Notes: generated by a model not told the origin, from the letters alone. A DNA stretch of 64,000 nt from Rhizobium sp. (GCA_003527225.1 DPXQ01000065.1:1-64000); one strand, 5' to 3'. Positions 34,113-43,980 are shown, counted from the stretch's first letter. Translations and numbers: made by a program.

Positions 34113-36137
34113 ATGGATATCGACATTTTTCAACTACCGGGAATCTTGAAGCGGCGGCGTCATTATATCGTTCTGGCCGTCCTTGTATGCTTGGCCCTGT
34201 CGATCATTTACGTCTTGCGTCTCACCCCGCTTTACACGTCGTCGACCGAACTCTTGCTGGACCCACTCGGTCTCCAGGCCGATGGCGGCAACCCTGGCAG
34301 CACTGGCGCCGCAGCACCTCAGGACCAGTCGAGCATCGACAGCCAGATCTATGTCATTCAGTCACGCGCAACCATGGAAGAAGTTGTGCGCAAACTGGAC
34401 CTGACGAAAGACCCCTTTCTCGCTCCGGTAGCAAAGAAAGCGGCGTCAAGCCGCGAACAGTTGACCGCCACCGCCACTGCGTTGAAAAAGCACATCACGG
34501 TAGAGAGAGCAGGCCAATCGCTCGTTTTCACGATCAAGGCGGAGCACCCTGACGCATCAAAGGCCGCCGACATCGCGAACTCGGTTGCCAGCGTCTATCT
34601 GCGGCAGATCGACGAAGCGCGGTCAGAAGCGGCCCGCCGGGCCAGCAACTCTTTTCAAGTGCAGGCCAGCGAGCTTCGCGACCGGGTACTCAAGGCCGAA
34701 CTGGCCGTCGAGAAGTTCAAGGCCGACAACGGCCTTGTGAGCACCGGCGAGAAGGGACTGGTCATCGACCAGCAGCTTGCCGGTATCAACCAGCAACTCA
34801 TCGACGCGCGTGTAACCGAAGAACAGCAGCAGACCATCTACGAGCAGGCGAAGAAGCTGACGATGGGCGCAATCGAGGCCGGGGCAATACCCGAAGTCCT
34901 CCAGTCGACTTCCATCGGCCTCTTGCGCGACCGCTACGTCGCACTTCTCGACCGTCGATCACAGCTCGCGACCAGTCTGGGCAGCAACCATCCGCAGTTG
35001 CAGGCGATAAATTCGCAGATCGTCACCATGCAGAATGCGATCGAACAGGAACTCGACCGCATCAGGCAATCGATGCAGAGCAGCTATCAACGCGCGGTAT
35101 CGAACACCAAAGCGCTGAACGAACGACTGGCCAAACTGACGGAAACGAGCTTTGACAGCAGCGCCGCGCAGATCAAGATGCGCCAACTCGAAAACGAGGC
35201 CGACGCCGTTCGCACCCTCTACAAGGCCTTCCTCAGCCGCGCGGAGGAACTTGGCCAGCAACAATCGCTCAGCACCAACAATTCGCGCGTGATCACCGCA
35301 GCAGTCGCGACTCCAAAATCCTCGGCCGCACTGAAACTGTTGATCCTGGCGGCAGCTTCGCTTTTCGGTGTGGTCGTCGGGAGCGCTCTGGCCGTATTGC
35401 GCGAACTGACGACGCAACCGCCTCTGTCGGAGCAATCCCTGACCCGCAATACGGGGATTGCGACGCTGGCCCGCATCCGATCCGAGAAGGATCCCGCGCA
35501 AAATGCGGTCTTGCGGTTGTTTCCGTTTCTGCGAACGCCTCCACGAAATCCGCCGACCCCGATGGGAGAGGATCATCCCGCGATTCAGGCCATCGCCCGT
35601 CAATTGCTGGAAAGGCTTGGCGATCACTTGCCGGCAACCGTTCTGTTCATTTCGCCGGGACATAACCCGCTTGCGAGTGGCATTGTCGCCGATACCGTCC
35701 AGGCACTTATCGACCTTGGCCAGAATGTGCTCTACGCACCGGGCGACCTCGCCGAGAAAAGGCCTCGACAGGCATCGCCCCTCGGACGCCCGAGTCTGCG
35801 CAGCGCACTGAACCGCGAGCGCGAGTTGAGAGCGCCGCTGGCAGATAGCCTCAAATATGAACATCTCTCGGATTTCGGCAGGGCTGTGGCAGGCAAGATC
35901 GGGGGCACGCCTTCCGGCCATCCCGCGAGGACCGACGGATCGTCAGCCGAAATCACCATTATCAATGCTTGCGCCACCAGGGCCGCTGGTTTCCTGCCAT
36001 CGCTGCTTCCGCACGCCGATTCTATCGTGATAGTCATCAGGATAGGGGAAACCACGTCAGAAGACCTGGATACCCTCCTCGATACGATCGGAACCAAAAA
36101 GGAAGCCATCCTGGGTACCGTCGTGGTGGAGGACTAG
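34113..36137 (+). CDS. Polysaccharide chain-length/export protein (Wzz/Wzc-like) with degenerate kinase domain
   Basis: A 674-residue inner-membrane polysaccharide co-polymerase. The Wzz domain spans about residues 1-100 with a first helix at 18-38. A long coiled-coil periplasmic region at about 150-370 contains EQQQTIYEQAKKL and LGSNHPQLQAINSQI. The second helix is at about 407-430. The C-terminal 170 residues have the fold position of a BY-kinase, but the P-loop segment reads FISPGHNPLASG without GKS/T, and no Tyr-rich tail is present. The start at 34113 has AGGA upstream; a TTG at 34101 is in frame. It should set chain length together with the polymerase gene next to it. Confidence 0.86.
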   Translation: MDIDIFQLPGILKRRRHYIVLAVLVCLALSIIYVLRLTPLYTSSTELLLDPLGLQADGGNPGSTGAAAPQDQSSIDSQIYVIQSRATMEEVVRKLDLTKDPFLAPVAKKAASSREQLTATATALKKHITVERAGQSLVFTIKAEHPDASKAADIANSVASVYLRQIDEARSEAARRASNSFQVQASELRDRVLKAELAVEKFKADNGLVSTGEKGLVIDQQLAGINQQLIDARVTEEQQQTIYEQAKKLTMGAIEAGAIPEVLQSTSIGLLRDRYVALLDRRSQLATSLGSNHPQLQAINSQIVTMQNAIEQELDRIRQSMQSSYQRAVSNTKALNERLAKLTETSFDSSAAQIKMRQLENEADAVRTLYKAFLSRAEELGQQQSLSTNNSRVITAAVATPKSSAALKLLILAAASLFGVVVGSALAVLRELTTQPPLSEQSLTRNTGIATLARIRSEKDPAQNAVLRLFPFLRTPPRNPPTPMGEDHPAIQAIARQLLERLGDHLPATVLFISPGHNPLASGIVADTVQALIDLGQNVLYAPGDLAEKRPRQASPLGRPSLRSALNRERELRAPLADSLKYEHLSDFGRAVAGKIGGTPSGHPARTDGSSAEITIINACATRAAGFLPSLLPHADSIVIVIRIGETTSEDLDTLLDTIGTKKEAILGTVVVED

Positions 36138-36203
36138 CGGTGGTCTTTGGCGGTAATCCTCAAGATGCAGACAACAGGCCAGCCCGGCGAGGGCATAAAA
36201 GCG

Positions 36204-37484
36204 ATGTCGGTTGCCATGCCTGCTCGTGAGACCGTCTACAGAGATCGCTTTCCCGCCATCAGCGCTCCCCCCAGGGAGTGGCATGTCCGGATCAGGCGCC
36301 AGCTCGCAACGATCGCCGTCATGGGCGGCCTGACCTTCAATCTTTTCTTGTGTTTCGTAAACACACGCGTCATGGGAATAAGCGACAGCCATGTGATGCT
36401 GTTCGAAATGCTCATCATCGGATGCGCCTTTCTGGTGGCGCTCTCCCGGCGTATCGATCTCTATCTCATTCTGGCTCTTTACGTCAGCTATATGATCCTG
36501 CTGTTCGCGTTCCGCGGCGCAACCGACCTCAAGGCCCTTCGCGACATACTGATACCGATCGCCTTCTACCTCATGGGCACGCGCATCAGGGATATCCGCC
36601 TTGCCGACAAGCTCGTTGCCCTGTCGATCGCAGTCGTGCTGTTCTTTGGCCTGTTTGAATATCTGCTCACCGACCTGTACCTCGATTTCTTCAACGTGCT
36701 CGGCTACTTCATTGCCCGCGGCACCATCCTGCCCGAGGAAACATTCGGCGCCACCAGAGGCCTTTTCATCAGCGGCGTGCGGCCGGAGCCGCGAACACTT
36801 CTGACTTTTCTCGGCCAGCACCGCGTCTCGTCTGTCTTCCTCGAGCCCGTCTCGGCCGGAAACTTCGGCGCCATTGTGTTTGCCTGGGCACTCTTTCGAA
36901 GCGACATGCGGTTCCGCTTCTCTGTCATGGCTGCGGCGATGGCCGTCACCATCATGGCCGATGCGCGCTTCGGCTTCTTTACTTGCATCCTGATGACACT
37001 GATGATGCCGTTCTACCGATTGGTGCCGAAGACCTTGTGGCTGCCATTGCCCTTCCTCATGCTTGCCGCCATTGCCATTTATGGCCTGACGACAGGAACG
37101 GAAGGCGGCGCCAACGATCTCGCTGGGCGTTTCAAGGTGACTGCCGGCATCCTGACCCAGTTCGACCTGCCGGTTGTTCTCGGCATTGCCGTGACCGACC
37201 AGTTCACGGCCGATTCCGGCTACGCCTATACACTGACGAAATTCGGCATCTTCGGCTTCATGGCATTTTGGACCGCCCTGGTCTTCGCGCCACTTCGCGA
37301 TGCAAGAGCCTGGCCGTTTCACTCGATGGTGCTGATCTACCTGCTATTGCTGATGATGATCAGCAATTCCTTCTTCTCCATCAAGACCGCCGCGCTGCTG
37401 TGGTTCATCCTCGGAACGTCAGACCAGTTCGACTGGAAATCCCTTGGTCCGACGAAGAACAGTCCGTCCAGGCAATCTGTCTGA
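36204..37484 (+). CDS. O-antigen polymerase/ligase-like membrane protein
   Basis: A 426-residue protein with about 10-12 hydrophobic helices, a large periplasmic loop around residues 165-215, and the YE/R-rich pattern of Wzy/O-antigen ligase-like proteins (FLEPVSAGNFGAIVFAWALF; ADSGYAYTLTKFGIFGF). It probably polymerises repeat units delivered by the flippase. The ATG at 36204 has GAGGG 10 nt upstream. ATG 36165 and TTG 36147 are in frame and possible. It begins 66 nt after the chain-length gene. Confidence 0.78.
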   Translation: MSVAMPARETVYRDRFPAISAPPREWHVRIRRQLATIAVMGGLTFNLFLCFVNTRVMGISDSHVMLFEMLIIGCAFLVALSRRIDLYLILALYVSYMILLFAFRGATDLKALRDILIPIAFYLMGTRIRDIRLADKLVALSIAVVLFFGLFEYLLTDLYLDFFNVLGYFIARGTILPEETFGATRGLFISGVRPEPRTLLTFLGQHRVSSVFLEPVSAGNFGAIVFAWALFRSDMRFRFSVMAAAMAVTIMADARFGFFTCILMTLMMPFYRLVPKTLWLPLPFLMLAAIAIYGLTTGTEGGANDLAGRFKVTAGILTQFDLPVVLGIAVTDQFTADSGYAYTLTKFGIFGFMAFWTALVFAPLRDARAWPFHSMVLIYLLLLMMISNSFFSIKTAALLWFILGTSDQFDWKSLGPTKNSPSRQSV

Positions 37485-37494
37485 CTTGGGTCCC

Positions 37495-38598
37495 CTATGG
37501 CCGCTCGAGTGCTGGACATACCGAGGCCGAGGCGGAAAAATCCTTCAGCGAGACCGCCAATCCAGCAAGCTGCGGCCGGTCGCCCCCGGCTGTCGGCTGA
37601 ATATTGAGCGCTTCCGCTTCGGGCCACCAGTCGCCGGCGACCCAGTAGGACCAGCCAGCCCACAGATCACGGTCGGCATCCACGACGGCTACCATCTCGG
37701 CCAACCCCTGAATACAACTGTCACCCGCCGGAGCGCCAAACTCTCCGAGATAGCCGCGCATCCCGTTATTCCGCAACCATTGGGTAAACGCCCGCAGTGC
37801 CGCCACAGCATCCGCGGCACGGCTACAGTTGACCTTCGTTCCCGAGAAATCATCGTCGAGATATTGGTGAACCTCAAAGGCATAGTTGTCGGCCGGATCG
37901 ACCACATCGAGCATGACCTCGCCATTGGGTTCCCCGTAAGAGCCTCCAGTCCAGCTGTGGGCGCCGGTCCAGGCTGTTCCCGGGACGAGAACAAGATTGT
38001 CAGCCCCGACCTTGCGAATGCCGGCTATGGCGGCGTTGGCACTCTCGAGCCAAGTGCGCGCCGGAACGTCATAGGGTTCGTTCATCAGGCCGAACGTGAT
38101 GTCGGGCGCATTTGCAAAATGCTGCGCGAGCCGCCCCCAGAAGTCGGCGAATGCCGCATGCGGTACGTCGGGAGAGCCGATCGGCTTGCCCCGATAACGG
38201 GCATAGTTATGCGGATCGAGAACCACGCGCAGTCCCTGCTGCCGCAACCGTTCGACGGCATCGACAAGCCGACCGAGTTCATCGGGGTCCAGACCGCCGT
38301 TGAGCTTGGGCTGCAGCCGTTCCCACAGAAAGGGAAGGCGAACCGACGTGAAGCCCTTTGTCGCGAAATAGCGCATCGTCTCCGTCGAGGGATAGGTATA
38401 GTCTTGGCCGGCGATGCCCGGCGGCTCCCCGAATTCAGCGCCGGAAAGGTTTATCCCGCGAAAGCAGCCCTCCGCAGCGATTCCTGGCGCGGCTGCGGCG
38501 AGCACAGCCGCGGACATCGTGACAACCTTGAGGGAGAATGACAAAGCGCAAGCGTTGAAGCGGGGTCTGCCGAGCATGAGACAATCCGGGTTTCGCAA
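37495..38598 (-). CDS. Secreted glycoside hydrolase family 5 (endoglucanase-like)
   Basis: A 367-residue exported glycanase. A signal peptide ends near AAEG (residue 43). The barrel carries RGINLSGAEFG, the acid/base E174 in LMNEPYD and the nucleophile E286 in YLGEFGAP, so the GH5 active site is intact. A shorter start at Met8 (38577) is equally possible. It converges on the polymerase gene with a 10-nt gap. It would cut beta-linked glucan or mannan, and is probably used to trim or release the polysaccharide made by this locus. Confidence 0.9.
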   Translation of the reverse strand: MRNPDCLMLGRPRFNACALSFSLKVVTMSAAVLAAAAPGIAAEGCFRGINLSGAEFGEPPGIAGQDYTYPSTETMRYFATKGFTSVRLPFLWERLQPKLNGGLDPDELGRLVDAVERLRQQGLRVVLDPHNYARYRGKPIGSPDVPHAAFADFWGRLAQHFANAPDITFGLMNEPYDVPARTWLESANAAIAGIRKVGADNLVLVPGTAWTGAHSWTGGSYGEPNGEVMLDVVDPADNYAFEVHQYLDDDFSGTKVNCSRAADAVAALRAFTQWLRNNGMRGYLGEFGAPAGDSCIQGLAEMVAVVDADRDLWAGWSYWVAGDWWPEAEALNIQPTAGGDRPQLAGLAVSLKDFSASASVCPALERP

Positions 38599-38853
38599 TG
38601 CCGCACGTTAGGGTCAGGAAGCCGCACCGGTCAAGCAGCCGCACCTGCGGATAGGTACGTGGAACTCGGGGGCCGATCGACATTCAGGATTTGGAGCATG
38701 GCATAGGAAAGGCGGGGATACGCTTTCCGAGGGCGCAATGGGAACGAAGTTTGGTGCCGGCCGGCCTAAGCTGAGCGGCGGGTCTTTCCGATGCCTTTCG
38801 ATTGGGTTAGAGAAAGCACCGCATGCCTCGCGCGACCGGAAGAAGGGTTTGAA
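38599..38853. other. Divergent gap between GH5 gene and purU
   Basis: Two hundred fifty-five bases with no gene. It should hold the promoters of the GH5 gene and purU. No hairpin or repeat stood out. Confidence 0.4.
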
Positions 38854-39738
38854 ATGACGAACTATGTCCTGATGGTATCCTGCAAATCTGCAAGAGGCAT
38901 CGTTGCCGCAATTTCGGGTTATCTGGCAGCTACCGGCTGCAACATCGTCGACAGCTCCCAATTCGACGATCTCGATACGGGCAAATTCTTCATGCGCGTC
39001 AGCTTCATCTCCGAGGAAGGCGCAAGTCGCGAAGAACTGATCGAGGGCTTCGCGCCGATTGCCGCGAACTTCGGCATGGAAACGGAAATCCATGATGCCG
39101 GCCAGCGCATGAAAGTGCTGCTGATGGTCTCACGCTTCGGTCATTGCCTCAACGACCTGCTCTATCGCTGGAAGATCGGCGCACTGCCGATCGACATCGT
39201 CGGCGTCGTCTCTAACCATTTTGATTACCAGAAGGTCGTGGTGAACCACGATATCCCGTTCCACCACATCAAGGTGACGAAGGACAACAAGCCACAGGCG
39301 GAAGCTCAACTGATCGACCTGGTCGAACAGACGGGAACGGAACTGATCGTCCTTGCCCGCTACATGCAGGTGCTTTCCGATAGCCTCTGCAAGAAGATGT
39401 CCGGCCGGATCATCAACATCCATCACTCCTTCCTGCCGAGCTTCAAGGGTGCCAATCCCTACAAGCAAGCCTATGAGCGCGGCGTGAAACTGATCGGAGC
39501 CACTGCCCATTATGTGACCGCTGACCTCGATGAAGGCCCCATCATCGAGCAGGACATCGCCCGCATCACCCATGCCCAGAGCGCCGAGGACTATGTCTCG
39601 ATCGGCCGTGACGTCGAAAGCCAGGTTCTGGCCCGTGCCATCCACGCCCACATCCACCACCGCACGTTCATCAACGGCAATCGTACGGTCGTCTTCCCGG
39701 CAAGCCCCGGAAGCTATGCATCGGAGCGCATGGGCTGA
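38854..39738 (+). CDS. purU: Formyltetrahydrofolate deformylase
   Basis: A 294-residue enzyme that hydrolyses 10-formyl-THF to THF and formate, balancing one-carbon pools. The N-terminal ACT domain (residues 4-80) precedes a formyltransferase-fold catalytic domain. The signature is HHSFLPSFKGANPY, with the downstream ADLDEGPIIEQD supplying the catalytic aspartate. The ATG at 38854 has AAGGG upstream and removes a 21-residue non-family extension. It stands alone between the polysaccharide locus and the kinase/aminotransferase fusion. Confidence 0.95.
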   Translation: MTNYVLMVSCKSARGIVAAISGYLAATGCNIVDSSQFDDLDTGKFFMRVSFISEEGASREELIEGFAPIAANFGMETEIHDAGQRMKVLLMVSRFGHCLNDLLYRWKIGALPIDIVGVVSNHFDYQKVVVNHDIPFHHIKVTKDNKPQAEAQLIDLVEQTGTELIVLARYMQVLSDSLCKKMSGRIINIHHSFLPSFKGANPYKQAYERGVKLIGATAHYVTADLDEGPIIEQDIARITHAQSAEDYVSIGRDVESQVLARAIHAHIHHRTFINGNRTVVFPASPGSYASERMG

Positions 39739-39886
39739 CCGAGGGGACAGCATGTCCGCGACGCCCGAAGCTGCCTCCTTCGCTTGAATTGAAAGGGCAT
39801 ACCAACCCCGCGCATCCGCCACCGGGATAGACGCGCGCCAATCCTTTGGTAATCTCGGCAAATGTGATTCTCCAGGGGGATATGCC

Positions 39887-42814
39887 ATGCCCGACACCGC
39901 TCTCCTGCAGCGTGCGCAGCTGCCGAGACCGAATATCACTGCCGACCATGCAGCCGCGATATTGAGAGAGCATTACGGGCTGGAAGGAAAGATCAAGGAA
40001 CTCGGCAGTCAGCAGGACCGCAATTACCTGATCGACACCGGTAAGGACCGTTTCGTCCTCAAGATCTGCAGGGCGGAATATCGTACCGTTGAACTCGAAG
40101 CGCAGAATGCGGCCATGCGCTATCTTCACAAGATGCCGGACATGCCGCGCATTCCCGTGCCCTGTTACGCCAACACGGGTGACGAAATCTTATCTCTGGT
40201 CGTGAACGGCGAAGCTTGTCAGGTGCGTCTGCTCACCTTTCTCGAAGGCGAGCCGCTGACCCGGCGCAAATATCTCGCCAAACCCGCTCTTGCCGCCCTC
40301 GGCGGGCTTTCCGGTCGTATTGCCATCGGCTTGAGGAATTTCTCGCATCCGGGGCTGGAACGTGAACTGCAATGGGATCTGCGCCGGGCCGGCACTGTTG
40401 CCCTGCAACTCCTCGCCGCAGTGGCGGACCACGCGAGACGGGACAGTATCGCCAAGGCGATGATTGCTTCCGTCAAGCGCATCCGGCCCCTTGCATCGAG
40501 CTTGAGAACGCAGGCGATCCATCACGACGTCACCGATGACAACGTCGTGAGCCGCCCGGAGAGCCATGGCCGCTATATCCCCGATGGAGTGATTGATTTC
40601 GGCGACCTGGTTTCGGGCTGGCTGGTTGCCGACCTCGCCGTCACCTGCGCTTCCCTGCTGCATCACGCCGATGGCGACCCGTTCTTCATACTTCCGACGA
40701 TCCAGGCCTTTCATGAAGTCTGCCCTCTGACAGAAGACGAACTGCGCGCGCTCTGGCCGCTGATTGTCGCACGTGCCGGCATTCTCGTAGCCAGCAGCGA
40801 ACAGCAACTCGCCATCGATCCCGACAATGCCTATGTGATCGACAATGCCGCGCATGAGCGCGAGATCTTCGATGTCGCCACATCCGTTCCCTTCTCGCTG
40901 ATGGAAACGGCGATATTGCAGCACGTCGGCATCGAGACGGAGAAGACCGATATCGAGTCGATGGGCCGGTTGCTTCCCGAGATCGAGCCCGAGGAAATCC
41001 GGTTGACGGATCTTTCGGCCCTCAGCCTTGACTTGGTCAACGACAACTGGTCCGATCCGGAAATCGACTGGAAACTGCTGGCCAAAGCCGCGGCAGAAAC
41101 GGATGTCGCGACCACACGTTATGGCGAGCATCGCCTGTCCTATACACGACGGCACTCGCAACGGCCGCCGGCGACCTTTGCGCTTCACGTCGATATCTGC
41201 CTTCCGGCCGGGACTGCCCTCGTGGCCCCTTTCGCGGCCACGGTCACGCGCGACGGCCAGCATGTAATTCTCGTTTCGAAATCGGTATCGCTGCACATCG
41301 ACGGCCTCGATTGCCCGCTTGCCGACGGGGATGCGGTGGCATCAGACCAACCAATCGGCCGGATCGCCGGCGCGGCCGGAGCGGTCGGCGGCCTGCGCCT
41401 GCAGCTTTGCCGCGATCCAGATCTGGTACCCCCGCTATTCTCCAAGCCCGCCCATGCGGCGGCCTGGTCCCTGCTCTGCCCCTCGCCCTCGCCGCTACTG
41501 GGCCTCGATGTCGACGCACCGATGCCAAGGAGCCACGAACTGCTGGAAATGCGGCAGAAGAGCTTCGCGCGGCCGCAGAAAAACTATTATGCCGATCCCC
41601 CGGAGATCGAACGGGGCTGGAAAGAGCATATGTTCGACGTCACTGGTCGTGCCTATCTGGATATGGTCAACAACGTCACCATTCTCGGTCACGCTCATCC
41701 TCGCCTCGCCCGGGCCGCCGGGCGCCAATGGTCGCTGCTCAACACCAATTCGCGATTTCATTATGCCGCGGTGGCGCAATTTTCTGATCGCCTCGCCAGC
41801 CTGGCTCCGCAAGGCTTGGACACGGTGTTCCTCGTCAACAGCGGGTCCGAAGCAAACGACCTCGCACTTCGTCTCGCATGGGCCTATTCCGGTGCACGCA
41901 ATATGCTGAGCCTGCTCGAGGCCTATCACGGCTGGACGGTCGCAAGCGATGCGGTGTCGACCTCGATTGCCGACAATCCGCGCGCTCTGGAGACAAGACC
42001 GGACTGGGTCCACCCGGTGACAGCGCCGAACACCTATCGCGGACCGTTTCGCGGACCGGGATCGACCCCGGACTATGTCGGCGCAGTCGCCAAGGCGCTT
42101 GAACATATCGATGAGAGCGGCGAAGGGGTTGCCGGCTTCATCTGCGAAGCCGTCTATGGCAATGCGGGCGGCATACCGCTTCCGCCCGGATATCTAAGTC
42201 AGGTTTACACGATGATACGCGAACGCGGCGGGGTCTGCATCGCCGACGAAGTACAGGTTGGATATGGCCGGCTTGGGCACTATTTCTGGGGCTTCGAGGA
42301 ACAAGGCGTCGTGCCCGACATCATCTCGATCGCCAAGGGAATGGGCAACGGCCAGCCGCTCGGCGCCGTGATCACCCGCAGAGAGATTGCCGATGCGCTG
42401 GAAAAGGAAGGCTATTTCTTCTCGTCGGCCGGCGGAAGTCCAGTCAGTTGCGTCGTGGGCATGACCGTGCTCGACATCATGGAGGACGAAGGTCTGCGGG
42501 AAAACGCCCGCGAGACCGGCGATTATCTGAAACGCCGGCTTGAGGCGCTCGGCCAGCGCTTCCCGCTTGTCGGCGCGGTCCACGGCATGGGGCTCTACCT
42601 GGGCTTGGAATTCGTCCGCAATCGCGACACACTCGAGCCTGCGACGGAAGAAACCGCTGCAATATGCGACCGCCTGCTCGACCTCGGCGTGATCATGCAG
42701 CCGACGGGCGACCACCTCAATATCCTGAAGATAAAGCCGCCTCTGTGCCTGGCCCGTGAGAGCGCCGATTTCTTCGCGGATATGCTGGAAAAGGTGCTTT
42801 CCGAAGGATGGTAG
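39887..42814 (+). CDS. Fusion of hydroxylysine-kinase-like APH domain, degenerate M23 domain and class III PLP phospholyase/aminotransferase
   Basis: A 975-residue three-part enzyme. Residues 15-330 are an APH-type kinase with catalytic D214 in HHDVTDDN and D237 in VIDFGDL. Residues 410-540 are an M23/LytM-like barrel with H434 and D436 of the first zinc motif, but L503-R-L505 where the second HxH should be, so it is not an active peptidase. Residues 550-975 are a class III PLP fold with K817 in IAKGMGNGQPLG. The same pair of activities in humans (HYKK and PHYKPL) phosphorylates 5-hydroxylysine, then removes ammonia and phosphate to give 2-aminoadipate semialdehyde. Ethanolamine phosphate is an alternative substrate. 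The genes that follow fit the lysine branch. Confidence 0.83.
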   Translation: MPDTALLQRAQLPRPNITADHAAAILREHYGLEGKIKELGSQQDRNYLIDTGKDRFVLKICRAEYRTVELEAQNAAMRYLHKMPDMPRIPVPCYANTGDEILSLVVNGEACQVRLLTFLEGEPLTRRKYLAKPALAALGGLSGRIAIGLRNFSHPGLERELQWDLRRAGTVALQLLAAVADHARRDSIAKAMIASVKRIRPLASSLRTQAIHHDVTDDNVVSRPESHGRYIPDGVIDFGDLVSGWLVADLAVTCASLLHHADGDPFFILPTIQAFHEVCPLTEDELRALWPLIVARAGILVASSEQQLAIDPDNAYVIDNAAHEREIFDVATSVPFSLMETAILQHVGIETEKTDIESMGRLLPEIEPEEIRLTDLSALSLDLVNDNWSDPEIDWKLLAKAAAETDVATTRYGEHRLSYTRRHSQRPPATFALHVDICLPAGTALVAPFAATVTRDGQHVILVSKSVSLHIDGLDCPLADGDAVASDQPIGRIAGAAGAVGGLRLQLCRDPDLVPPLFSKPAHAAAWSLLCPSPSPLLGLDVDAPMPRSHELLEMRQKSFARPQKNYYADPPEIERGWKEHMFDVTGRAYLDMVNNVTILGHAHPRLARAAGRQWSLLNTNSRFHYAAVAQFSDRLASLAPQGLDTVFLVNSGSEANDLALRLAWAYSGARNMLSLLEAYHGWTVASDAVSTSIADNPRALETRPDWVHPVTAPNTYRGPFRGPGSTPDYVGAVAKALEHIDESGEGVAGFICEAVYGNAGGIPLPPGYLSQVYTMIRERGGVCIADEVQVGYGRLGHYFWGFEEQGVVPDIISIAKGMGNGQPLGAVITRREIADALEKEGYFFSSAGGSPVSCVVGMTVLDIMEDEGLRENARETGDYLKRRLEALGQRFPLVGAVHGMGLYLGLEFVRNRDTLEPATEETAAICDRLLDLGVIMQPTGDHLNILKIKPPLCLARESADFFADMLEKVLSEGW

Positions 42815-42845
42815 CGGACTGATCCCCGAGACACCGATGACATGG

Positions 42846-43769
42846 TCAATCGGCTGATGCCGGCTCCGCACCCTGCTGTTCCGTCAGCGCCTCCTCGACG
42901 ATCCACTTGCGAAATGCGACAAGCGGCGGATAGGTGCCGCGCTCGCGGGTGTAAGCGAGATAGTAGCGCTCGCTGCTCTCGATCTCCCGGTCGATCGCAG
43001 GCACGAGTTCACCACGCCGCAACTCCTCGCGGATCAGAAACACCGGCAGCAAGGCGACCCCGAGCCCCGCCATCGCCGCCTGGGAGGCGGTCGCGAACTG
43101 ATCGAACAGCATTCCGTGCACGCTCTCGACCTCTACCCCGCAACGCGAAAACCATTTTTCCCAAGCGTCCGGCCGCGTCGTAAGATGCAGCAGGGGAACG
43201 TTGAGAAGATCTGCCGGCTCATCGATCTTGTGCGCCGCCTTGAACGCGGGGCTGCAGGCGGGAATTGTCGTTTCCTTCATCAGAAGTGTCAGTTCCGCGC
43301 CCGGCCAGAGCGGCTGGCCGAAATGAATCGCGGCATCGATGGAATCCAGCCGGAAATCGAAGGGCGACAACCGCGTCACCAGATTGATCGTAATGCCGGG
43401 ATTGCTGCCGAGGAACCGCCCGAGACGCGGCGCAAGCCACCGCGCGCCGAAAGTCGGCAGAATCGCAAGATTGAGCGTACCGCCATGCGGATTGGCACGC
43501 AGGTTGAGAGAGGCACTGGATATCCGCCGGAGAGCCTCGCGGATCTCTCGTGCGTAGCTGTCCCCGGCAACGGTGAGCCGGATCGTCTGGCGTTCGCGCA
43601 CGAAAAGCTCGATTCCGATCTGTCGCTCGAGCGCCTTGATCTGGCGGCTGACAGCACTCTGCGTAAGGTCGAGTTCCTTCGCGGCGGCGGTGATGCTTCC
43701 CGTGCGTGCAGCGGCCTCGAAGGCGGCAAGCAGGGAAAGGGAAGGCAGGAAGCGCCGGGCCGGCAGCAT
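42846..43769 (-). CDS. LysR family transcriptional regulator (GcvA-like), probable control of the pipecolate genes
   Basis: A 307-residue LysR protein. The N-terminal winged helix reads FEAAARTGSITAAAKELDLTQSAVSRQIKALE and a GcvA-type effector domain follows. The Met at 43769 with AAGGGG upstream is the family-like start; the open frame continues 107 codons further but into the divergent promoter and gene. It is divergent from the FAD oxidase at 43981 and converges on the kinase fusion. It is therefore placed to regulate pipecolate/lysine breakdown. The co-inducer is unknown. Confidence 0.9.
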   Translation of the reverse strand: MLPARRFLPSLSLLAAFEAAARTGSITAAAKELDLTQSAVSRQIKALERQIGIELFVRERQTIRLTVAGDSYAREIREALRRISSASLNLRANPHGGTLNLAILPTFGARWLAPRLGRFLGSNPGITINLVTRLSPFDFRLDSIDAAIHFGQPLWPGAELTLLMKETTIPACSPAFKAAHKIDEPADLLNVPLLHLTTRPDAWEKWFSRCGVEVESVHGMLFDQFATASQAAMAGLGVALLPVFLIREELRRGELVPAIDREIESSERYYLAYTRERGTYPPLVAFRKWIVEEALTEQQGAEPASAD

Positions 43770-43834
43770 GTTATACCCCTTGGGAATGAACTCTTGAGAA
43801 AATATCGGTATTGCTGGATAAAATCCTCTTCTAA

Positions 43835-43861
43835 ATTCCGCAAGAGCGTGCATTTCGGAAT
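43835..43861. promoter_or_regulatory. Inverted repeat ATTCCG...CGGAAT, candidate LysR site
   Basis: ATTCCG (43835-43840) and CGGAAT (43856-43861) form a 6-bp dyad with 15 bases between. It lies in the gap between the divergent LysR gene and the FAD oxidase gene, about 65 nt upstream of the LysR start and 120 nt upstream of the oxidase start. LysR proteins bind such interrupted dyads. The evidence is position and symmetry only. Confidence 0.35.
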
Positions 43862-43980
43862 GACGGGCCGTTTTGGCCGGGCCGCGGATCAAGACCGTTC
43901 CAGCCATACTCTTCGGATCCGCGAACTGAAAGAAATGCCCCTCCGCGCCGACAGCAGAGCTGCTGGCGAACATCATACGG

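Noticed and set aside
41100..41520. Active M23 metallopeptidase within the kinase/PLP fusion
   Set aside because: The second zinc motif HxH is replaced by L-R-L, and the protein has no export signal, so peptidoglycan cleavage is not supported.
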